Part shown: positions 32,856-38,502 of the stretch, in pieces
Numbering within the stretch: the stretch's first letter is position 1
Layout of the letters: each line of letters opens with the position of its first letter
Assembly (NCBI GenBank): GCA_947374225.1
Contig: CANCAY010000017.1
Location: 1-38,502, forward strand
Reading direction: 5' to 3'
DNA length: 38,502 nucleotides
DNA from: Chitinophagaceae bacterium
Lineage (GTDB): Bacteria; Bacteroidota; Bacteroidia; Chitinophagales; Chitinophagaceae
Made by a program: the position numbers and the translations under genes
The notes under the pieces: model-generated
What the model saw: the letters and a program-made list of their open reading frames with translations, nothing else
Told to the model about the DNA's origin: nothing
Database searches by the model: none

Positions 32856-35800
32856 TTAGAATCCAATATTCAAACCAATTGTATATTGTTTTGTATTAGG
32901 AATAGTATTGTGATCAATACCACGATCAAACGCTGAGTTAGTAGAGTAGTTCGCCTCAGGATCCATTCCAGTATATGGAGTGAATGTTACTAAGTTACGA
33001 CCAGACAATACTAATTGTAAACGACTGAACGCTTTCATTTTTACAATCTTAGCTAAATCAACACCTACTGAGATGTTTCTTAAACGTACAAAACTTGCAT
33101 CTTCGTAGAAGTAGTTTTTAGTTCCGTTTGCAGCACCACCAGCATACATACTACGATAAAACGCAGTGTAAGCAAATGTTTGACCAGCAATAGTAACTGG
33201 ATTATCGTAGTCATGGTGGATACCATCACGATACATCCATTGCTTAGTTTGGTTGTATAAGTGTGCACCACTTACCCAATCCCATTGCATGTTAAATGTT
33301 ACAATTCCTTTGTAGTTCAAGTTATTGATAAAGCTCATGTTGAACTTAGGATTAGGATCACCTAAGCTATATTGACCTGGTAATGCAACAGCTTGTTTAG
33401 TCGCTTTGTTAACAACCCAGTCTCCACCAACTTTAGTATGAACCACTTCATAGTCACCACGGTTAGCAATTGGAATAAATGCTTGGCCAGTTGCTGGATT
33501 CAATTCGTCCAAAGCCTTCATCATTCTGTATCCAAAAATTTGACCAATTTTGTAACCTTGCTTCAATGTAATACCTACGCTACCTGCACCTGAAGTAATA
33601 ACTACTGGAGGTCCTTTTACGTAAGAGATTTCAGAAGTTTGATTTGAGTAGTTCGTAATGAAATCCCAAGTCAAATCTTTACCTGTATATACATTCAAGT
33701 TTAAAGAAGCTTGTAAACCATGAGAAGCTAATCCAAATGCATTATCCAATGTTCCACCCACACCTGTTGAAGGCGCAGCTGCAACACTATAAATAGCATT
33801 TACAGTTTCTCTCTTCCAATAAGTTGCAGAAACGTTTGCAGTTCTCAACCATTTTCCACCTAATAAATTCAATCCTAAGTCAGTACCATATTCAGTTTCT
33901 TTAGATAATTCCACTGATAAGTTTGTGTTAGGAGTTGTGATAGGAGAAACGAATACGCTATTGCTACCTAAGTTAGCAGTGTTCAATACAGGGAAACGTT
34001 GGAACGCACCTGGTTGAATACCTGCTTCACCATAACCAGCTCTTAATTTGAATTCATTAACAATATTGTCAATGTGCAATTCTTGGAATTGCTTCAATTT
34101 GTGAACAGCTAAGAAAGCATCACCTCTTGGGAAAGTTTGTGCAGTTGCACCAGATCCGAATGCAGAAGAGAAATCACTTCTTACACCTACTGAGAAACCA
34201 GCCCAATCAGACCACTCAAAGCGTTGGTTAGCTAATAAACCATAAGTTACAAATGGCTCAATATAATCAGCAACTACTTTGTAAGTACCTGCTTGAGAAG
34301 CGTTCCATGGTGTGTAACCTGGAGCATCATATCCGTATGCATAAAACTGCTTGTACTGTTGCTTACGATAATCGAAAGCAGCTGTAGTAGAAGTTTTTAA
34401 TGGAATATTGATGTTGAAATCTTTTTGGAAATCAGTACGGAATGTAGCTGTTCCAATAAAGTTTTGGAATGTAGTACGCTCAACACTATTATCAATTTCA
34501 CCAGTTGTGGTAGGAGAAGCATTAGGGTTGTAGTTACTTTGGAATCTATTTTGTAAAACCGCACCAGCATTTAAAGACTGATCAGCATATCCATAAGTTG
34601 TATTATTATTAGAATAGTTCAATGCATATTTTGCATCTAATTCTAAGAACTTAGGAAGCTTGTAGTTTAAATTAAAGTTTTGGATTACGTCAACCTTAGC
34701 AATCAAAGAATTTGAGTACTGAGTTTGGTAGAAAGGATTCGTATGGTTCACACCTACTGCAGCACCAAAATAAGGGCCGTAGTTTCCGTCTAAATCTTTT
34801 TGCGCAAAATTGGCAAAAGGACGAGCGTTATTGATGTTAAAGAAAATACCACGACCTGTTTGATCCAACATTGTATTCTTAGTATAAACTAATTGAGTAG
34901 TTGTTGTAAATTTCAAACCTTTAGCTAATTCAACACCAATTTTAGATGTTAAGTTAGAACGTTGGTAGTCTCCGTTGTTTACGAAATTTGAATTTTGCTT
35001 ATTAGTTGAAGCAGAAAATAAATAATCAATTTTGTTAGCACCGCCAGAAATTGTTACAGATGTGTTTGTAGCATAACCTGGTTGTAAGAACATTTTGTAA
35101 TGATCATAATACTTTAAGTTAGCATCATAAGGCTTGTTCTGAATACTAGTTACTCCTAAAGAGTTGTATTGAACGTCACCATTGTATACTAAAGTAGCTG
35201 GATCTAACGCCATTGGCTTACCACCTACAATTGTTACATTGTTAGCAGCGTCAGTAGTGAAAGCATGGTATCTAGCTTTTGCTAAACCACCAATATTCAA
35301 TAAGTCATTAGAAGTAGTACTTGTACTAACTTCAACACTCATTTTACCCATTTTACCTTTCTTAGTAAATAATTGGATAACACCATTCGCACCTTGAGCA
35401 CCATATAAAGAAGCTGCAGCAGCACCTTGTACTACCTCTACTCTTTCTATAATATTTACGTCAATTGAGTTTAAACTTGTTGCACGTGCTTCAATTCCAT
35501 CGATCAAGATCATTGGAGAAGTACCACCTTGCACAGTGTTAATACCACGTAACAAAATTTGCAAAGGACGACCAGGAGTTCCGTTCGTACTTGAAATTTG
35601 AGCTCCGGCTACTTGTCCAACTAATTGTTGTCCAACGTCACCAGTTGCTACTTTTGTTTGGTTTGCCAATGAAACTGATTCAACAGCAACACCTAATTTC
35701 TTTTTTGAAGTTGCAGCACCTACACCCGTTACAACTACTTCAGCCAACGCTTTCACGTCAGTTGTTAAAATAACTGTTACGTTAGCAGCAGCAGTTACGT

Positions 35801-36041
35801 CTTTAGAATCATATCCTAAAGCTGATACTACTAATGTTGCACCTTTTTTCACTGCAATAGTGAATGTACCGTCGTTACCTGCGCTCACGCCCTTCTTAGA
35901 GCCTTTGTCAAGAACACTTGCTCCGGCAACAGGAACATTTTTCTCGTCAATAACCTTTCCGGTTACTGTAACTGTTTGTGAAAAGCCGACCATAATTGTC
36001 ATTAGGAAAGCACAAACACTCACAAGGATTTTTTTACTCAT
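32856..36041 (-). CDS. SusC/RagA-type TonB-dependent outer-membrane transporter
   Basis: A 1061-residue SusC-family receptor. Signal 1-22 (ending GFSQ); a carboxypeptidase-regulatory-like domain at about 25-95 (VTGKVIDEKNVPVAGASVLD); a plug domain from about 100 (EVVVTGVGAATSKKKLGVAV) with INTVQGGTSPMILIDGIEAR and VEVVQGAAAASLYGAQGANG; then the 22-strand beta barrel ending TKQYTIGLNIGF with a terminal Phe, the usual BAM signal. It imports a large nutrient through the outer membrane with TonB energy and is paired with SusD. Alanine/threonine-rich codons and high GC relative to neighbours suggest high expression. The leader upstream is long and holds a hairpin (36084-36124). Confidence 0.95.
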   Translation of the reverse strand: MSKKILVSVCAFLMTIMVGFSQTVTVTGKVIDEKNVPVAGASVLDKGSKKGVSAGNDGTFTIAVKKGATLVVSALGYDSKDVTAAANVTVILTTDVKALAEVVVTGVGAATSKKKLGVAVESVSLANQTKVATGDVGQQLVGQVAGAQISSTNGTPGRPLQILLRGINTVQGGTSPMILIDGIEARATSLNSIDVNIIERVEVVQGAAAASLYGAQGANGVIQLFTKKGKMGKMSVEVSTSTTSNDLLNIGGLAKARYHAFTTDAANNVTIVGGKPMALDPATLVYNGDVQYNSLGVTSIQNKPYDANLKYYDHYKMFLQPGYATNTSVTISGGANKIDYLFSASTNKQNSNFVNNGDYQRSNLTSKIGVELAKGLKFTTTTQLVYTKNTMLDQTGRGIFFNINNARPFANFAQKDLDGNYGPYFGAAVGVNHTNPFYQTQYSNSLIAKVDVIQNFNLNYKLPKFLELDAKYALNYSNNNTTYGYADQSLNAGAVLQNRFQSNYNPNASPTTTGEIDNSVERTTFQNFIGTATFRTDFQKDFNINIPLKTSTTAAFDYRKQQYKQFYAYGYDAPGYTPWNASQAGTYKVVADYIEPFVTYGLLANQRFEWSDWAGFSVGVRSDFSSAFGSGATAQTFPRGDAFLAVHKLKQFQELHIDNIVNEFKLRAGYGEAGIQPGAFQRFPVLNTANLGSNSVFVSPITTPNTNLSVELSKETEYGTDLGLNLLGGKWLRTANVSATYWKRETVNAIYSVAAAPSTGVGGTLDNAFGLASHGLQASLNLNVYTGKDLTWDFITNYSNQTSEISYVKGPPVVITSGAGSVGITLKQGYKIGQIFGYRMMKALDELNPATGQAFIPIANRGDYEVVHTKVGGDWVVNKATKQAVALPGQYSLGDPNPKFNMSFINNLNYKGIVTFNMQWDWVSGAHLYNQTKQWMYRDGIHHDYDNPVTIAGQTFAYTAFYRSMYAGGAANGTKNYFYEDASFVRLRNISVGVDLAKIVKMKAFSRLQLVLSGRNLVTFTPYTGMDPEANYSTNSAFDRGIDHNTIPNTKQYTIGLNIGF

Positions 36042-36083
36042 GTTTTGTTGTTTTGTAATTAATTTTTAGCTTAAATGAAAAAA

Positions 36084-36124
36084 CTTGTAATTTGACGATA
36101 CTAGAAAATATCATCTATTACAAG
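36084..36124 (-). repeat. Nested hairpin in the susC leader
   Basis: CTTGTAAT (36084-36091) and ATTACAAG (36117-36124) form a perfect 8-bp inverted repeat, and within it GATA (36097-36100) and TATC (36109-36112) can pair. It lies 43-83 bp before the susC start, in the untranslated leader if transcription begins further upstream. Could be a leader RNA structure or an operator. Confidence 0.4.
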
Positions 36125-36234
36125 CTTCGCTAGGTCAAATATATTAGAAATACGGCTACTTAAAGCGAGTTGGGACTAGTTTTTTTTAGATTTCTTTAAC
36201 ATTTGAAGACTATTATCTATTCACAAAAAGCATA

Positions 36235-36267
36235 CAAATGTAAGTATTAGGCTTTTTTGTAATGCAA
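36235..36267 (-). promoter_or_regulatory. Candidate promoter for susCD (TTG-N22-TACATTTG)
   Basis: On the minus strand TACATTTG (36242-36235) matches the Bacteroidota -7 box TAnnTTTG and a TTG (36267-36265) lies 22 bp upstream. Transcription from here would give a leader of roughly 185 nt before susC. The rest of the 312-bp gap (36042-36353) shows the hairpin and the small ORF at 36289 and nothing else. Confidence 0.38.
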
Positions 36268-36288
36268 GTGTCTGAATTTCAATAATAT

Positions 36289-36357
36289 ATGAAATTTATG
36301 AAAGCTTTATGTATTTTATCTGCAGTTCTAAGTTGTACCTTTAATTTAATTAAATGA
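36289..36357 (+). CDS. 22-residue leader ORF overlapping the DUF421 start
   Basis: A tiny ORF reading MKFMKALCILSAVLSC and ending FNLIK. It looks like a lipoprotein signal with a lipobox-like AVLSC and nothing after it. Its TGA overlaps the DUF421 ATG (ATGA), a classic translational-coupling arrangement. It may be a leader peptide, the remnant of a lost lipoprotein gene, or chance. If DUF421 really starts at its Met 15, the overlap has no meaning. Confidence 0.3.
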   Translation: MKFMKALCILSAVLSCTFNLIK

Positions 36358-36926
36358 ATATGGTAATTAATCAATTGCATTTGCTAGGTTTAAATATGAG
36401 CTTTTTTGAGTCTGGATACCCTAATATTATATTGAGGGCGGTTGCAGTTTACGTATTTATGATTATTGCCATTCGGGTGTTTGGGAAAAAGGAATTGGCT
36501 CAGTTGTCGGTAATTGACCTGGTTTTCATTCTATTAATTAGTAATGCGGTACAAAATGCGATGATTGGACCCGATACTTCCCTTCAAGGTGGTCTTATAG
36601 CTGCCGGAGCCCTTTTTGCAGCCAATTTTACTTTAAAGCAGTTGCTTTTCAGGAATAAGAACCTAAGTAGGATCATTCAGGGAGAAGCAATGATACTTAT
36701 ATATAAAGGTGTCCCTGATATGGAAAATTGTAAAAGGTCCGAAATTACCATTGAGGAACTAGAGGCTGCAGTAAGAGAACATGGTTCAAGGGATATTCAA
36801 CATGTTGATTTGGCTATGCTAGAAGTAGATGGTAATATTAGTGTAGTAAGCGACGACTTTGCTAAAAGGTCTAAAGTGTCTCATCCAAGAAAACATAAGT
36901 TCAAGGGAAGACTCAACCAGAACTAA
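36354..36926 (+). CDS. DUF421 (YetF-like) membrane protein
   Basis: A 190-residue DUF421 protein. Three membrane helices (about 24-42, 49-66 and 74-92) include AIRVFGKKELAQLSVIDLVF (39-58), the family hallmark 'RxxGKRxLxxLsxxDlvf'. A small cytosolic alpha/beta domain follows: IIQGEAMILIYKGVPDMENC (about 107-126), ITIEELEAAVREHGSRDI (about 131-148), VDLAMLEVDGNISVV. YetF-type proteins are implicated in spore or envelope functions in Bacillus, but the general role is unknown. The start may be Met 1, 3 or 15; Met 1 overlaps the small upstream ORF. The glycosyltransferase begins 36 bp downstream. Confidence 0.88.
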   Translation: MNMVINQLHLLGLNMSFFESGYPNIILRAVAVYVFMIIAIRVFGKKELAQLSVIDLVFILLISNAVQNAMIGPDTSLQGGLIAAGALFAANFTLKQLLFRNKNLSRIIQGEAMILIYKGVPDMENCKRSEITIEELEAAVREHGSRDIQHVDLAMLEVDGNISVVSDDFAKRSKVSHPRKHKFKGRLNQN

Positions 36927-36962
36927 AATAAAATAGGGCTAAATTTTATTTAAATTATTCAA

Positions 36963-37862
36963 GTGTATTTTATGATTCATACTTATTGTCAAAGAAGCAA
37001 TACCGAGCATGCAATTTTCTCCATCGTGATTCCTTCCTGGAATAATATTGATTTACTAAAATTATGTGTTAGAAGTATTCAGGAAAATTCAAGTTTGCCT
37101 CATCAGATTATTGTGCATGTAAATGCAGGACAAGACGGAACATTAGAATGGGTAAAGGAACAAACAAATTTAGATTACACTTATAGCAAAGAAAATATTG
37201 GTGTGTGTTTTGCGTTGAATGCAGCAAGAACCATTGTGAAAACAGATTACTTTTTATATATCAATGACGACATGTATGTATGTCCTAATTGGGATATTAT
37301 CTTGTACGATGAAATTAAAAAAATTGGACATGATTTATTTTTTCTTTCGGCTACAGTAATTGAAGCAAGCGCTACAAGTAATTGTGTGATTGAAAAAAAT
37401 TATGGAACTTCTGTTAGTACTTTTAAAGAGGCGCAATTATTAGCTGAATATAACAATTTTGAAAAAGCAGATTGGGCAGGGTCTACTTGGCCACCAAATG
37501 TTTTGCCAACCAAGCTTTGGGATTTAGTAGGTGGGTATAGTATTGAATTTTCTCCTGGCATGTATTCTGATCCTGATTTCTCTTTTAAATTATGGAAAGC
37601 AGGAGTACGTTATTTTAAAGGGCTAGGGGCAAGTAGGGTTTACCATTTTGGTTCCAGTTCGGTGAGAAGAGCCAAATTAAATAAAGGCTACTTTCAGTTT
37701 ATAAATAAATGGGGCTTTACTTCTAGCTTGGTAACAAAAGGAATGCTAAAGAGAGGTGAAAATTTTGAGGGACCATTGGCAGCATTTGAAATAAAAAAGC
37801 CAATGCGCATAAAACAATTATTTAAAAGAATTGGTGCTGCAATAAAGAAGTTGAATTTTTAA
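36963..37862 (+). CDS. Family 2 glycosyltransferase
   Basis: A 299-residue GT2-like enzyme of the GT-A fold. N-terminal FSIVIPSWNNIDLLKLCVRS (19-38), the nucleotide-binding VHVNAGQDGTLEWV (51-64), the metal-binding LYINDDMYVCPNW (about 98-110, DxD-type Asp pair), and the acceptor-side segment WDLVGGYSIEFSPGMYSDPD (about 187-206), with SDPDFSF the usual ED-type catalytic base region. No membrane helix, so it is cytosolic or peripheral. It transfers a sugar from a nucleotide donor to a lipid or polysaccharide acceptor; both are unknown. Met 4 (36972) is an equally possible start. A UbiA-like gene follows by 43 bp. Confidence 0.9.
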   Translation: MYFMIHTYCQRSNTEHAIFSIVIPSWNNIDLLKLCVRSIQENSSLPHQIIVHVNAGQDGTLEWVKEQTNLDYTYSKENIGVCFALNAARTIVKTDYFLYINDDMYVCPNWDIILYDEIKKIGHDLFFLSATVIEASATSNCVIEKNYGTSVSTFKEAQLLAEYNNFEKADWAGSTWPPNVLPTKLWDLVGGYSIEFSPGMYSDPDFSFKLWKAGVRYFKGLGASRVYHFGSSSVRRAKLNKGYFQFINKWGFTSSLVTKGMLKRGENFEGPLAAFEIKKPMRIKQLFKRIGAAIKKLNF

Positions 37863-37905
37863 AATACTTTAAATTAGATTTTATTAATTTTTTATTAAAT
37901 TTTTA

Positions 37906-38502
37906 ATGAAAAAAAGAATTATCGATACGGCTAATTCCCTCTTTCAATTATTCCTGTTCACTAATTTATTTATTAGTGCAGTGGCTACTATTATGACCTA
38001 TGGTACCATTCATTTATTCTCCCTACAATTAGATCTTGATTTTTTTATACTGGTATTTTTTTCAACTTTAGCAAGTTATTGTTTGCATTGGTATTACACT
38101 AGCGATATTGATTTAGAGGGATTAAGGTCAAGATGGAATAGCAAGTATAAAAATTTATTACTTATTTTGTTTGTCCTGAGCCTTGTAGTAATTGGATTCG
38201 TTTTTTTAGTTAGGCCCAGATGGATTTTGTTTTTTATTCCAACGGCCATTGCAACACTCATATACACTGCACCTAAACTACCCATTAAGATTTTTAAAAA
38301 ATTGGAGGGCAGGGCATTAGCAAAAACTTTTTATTTGACTTCGATTTGGGTTTATGTCACCTGTATTCTACCTATTCAGGTTTCAGCTATTGAAATTAAT
38401 ATGCTTGTGGTTTTTTATATTGCTTGTCAATTTCTATTTATTTATTTAATCTGTTTGCTTTTCGATTATAGAGATCATAAAAAAGATAATTTTAATTTTA
38501 TT
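37906..38502 (+). CDS. UbiA-like multi-pass membrane protein, C-terminus cut by the window edge
   Basis: An open frame from ATG at 37906 to the window end, 199 codons with no stop. It starts MKKRIIDTANSLFQLFLFTN and has hydrophobic spans at about 12-38, 45-60, 84-102, 104-121, 144-158 and 166-185, ending with LLFDYRDHKKDNF. The final 'D-x-R-D-x-x-x-D' matches the second Asp-rich motif of UbiA-type prenyltransferases; the first motif (NxxxDxxxD) is not evident in the N-terminal half. Bacteroidota have many such degenerate UbiA-like proteins of unknown role. It is therefore related to polyprenyl transferases but may not be an active one. It follows the glycosyltransferase by 43 bp and may be in the same transcript. 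Confidence 0.7.
   Translation, partial: MKKRIIDTANSLFQLFLFTNLFISAVATIMTYGTIHLFSLQLDLDFFILVFFSTLASYCLHWYYTSDIDLEGLRSRWNSKYKNLLLILFVLSLVVIGFVFLVRPRWILFFIPTAIATLIYTAPKLPIKIFKKLEGRALAKTFYLTSIWVYVTCILPIQVSAIEINMLVVFYIACQFLFIYLICLLFDYRDHKKDNFNFI

Noticed and set aside
1..38502. CRISPR arrays, tRNA/rRNA genes, insertion sequences, integrase or prophage genes
   Set aside because: Looked for on both strands; no regular direct repeats, cloverleaf-like segments, transposase motifs or terminal repeats were seen.

Overview
The window looks like chromosome of an AT-rich member of the Bacteroidota, most likely Chitinophagaceae-like. The basis is a SusC/SusD pair, DUF6090 proteins, many Tat- and Sec-exported enzymes, lipoboxes, the near absence of Shine-Dalgarno sequences and TAnnTTTG-type promoter candidates. 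The family-level placement is an inference from gene style; there is no rRNA or marker gene here. I see no tRNA, rRNA, CRISPR array, prophage or insertion sequence.

Left part (1-5.2 kb): a minus-strand light-repair operon runs DPRP-type photolyase, then a photolyase with the FAD domain first, then a DUF2071 protein. A 50-residue DUF2256 zinc-ribbon-like gene and an exported Fe/Mn superoxide dismutase lie divergently. The DPRP protein lacks the iron-sulfur cysteines of its family, and the other photolyase appears domain-permuted. A nucleotidyltransferase/small-protein pair follows.

Middle part (5.2-14.7 kb): mostly exported or membrane enzymes, namely an NTF2-like lipoprotein, a sugar O-acetyltransferase, a formamidase-family protein, three alpha/beta hydrolases, a sterol-desaturase-family hydroxylase, a Tat-exported protein and three DUF6090 paralogues with almost identical His-rich starts. 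Three intergenic regions here carry the same dyad, TGTTCC-N13-GGAACA (5218, 8596, 12071), each between divergent genes. I read this as the operator of an undescribed local regulon; it is the strongest new signal in the window.

Next (14.7-22.6 kb): a SYLF-domain gene with a small membrane ORF and a terminator, a histidine kinase/LuxR-type response regulator operon, two L,D-transpeptidase-fold genes, a class II cyclic-nucleotide phosphodiesterase and a Tat-exported TIM-barrel protein.

Then (22.6-31.1 kb): a four-gene operon (exported D-aminoacylase, DUF1611/DgcN, enolase-superfamily epimerase/DgcA, amino acid permease) that fits capture and racemisation of D-glutamate or cell-wall peptides. 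Upstream of it are a Pit phosphate transporter with its DUF47 partner and an unknown exported protein.

Right end (31.1-38.5 kb): a SusD-SusC outer-membrane uptake pair with a structured leader and a UUCG terminator, a DUF421 membrane protein preceded by a tiny overlapping ORF, a GT2 glycosyltransferase and a truncated UbiA-like membrane protein. Several genes are too short or too close to the edge for ordinary ORF calling and were read directly from the sequence: DUF2071, DUF2256, the 56-residue membrane ORF, a possible 58-residue ORF, a 22-residue leader ORF and the UbiA-like gene.
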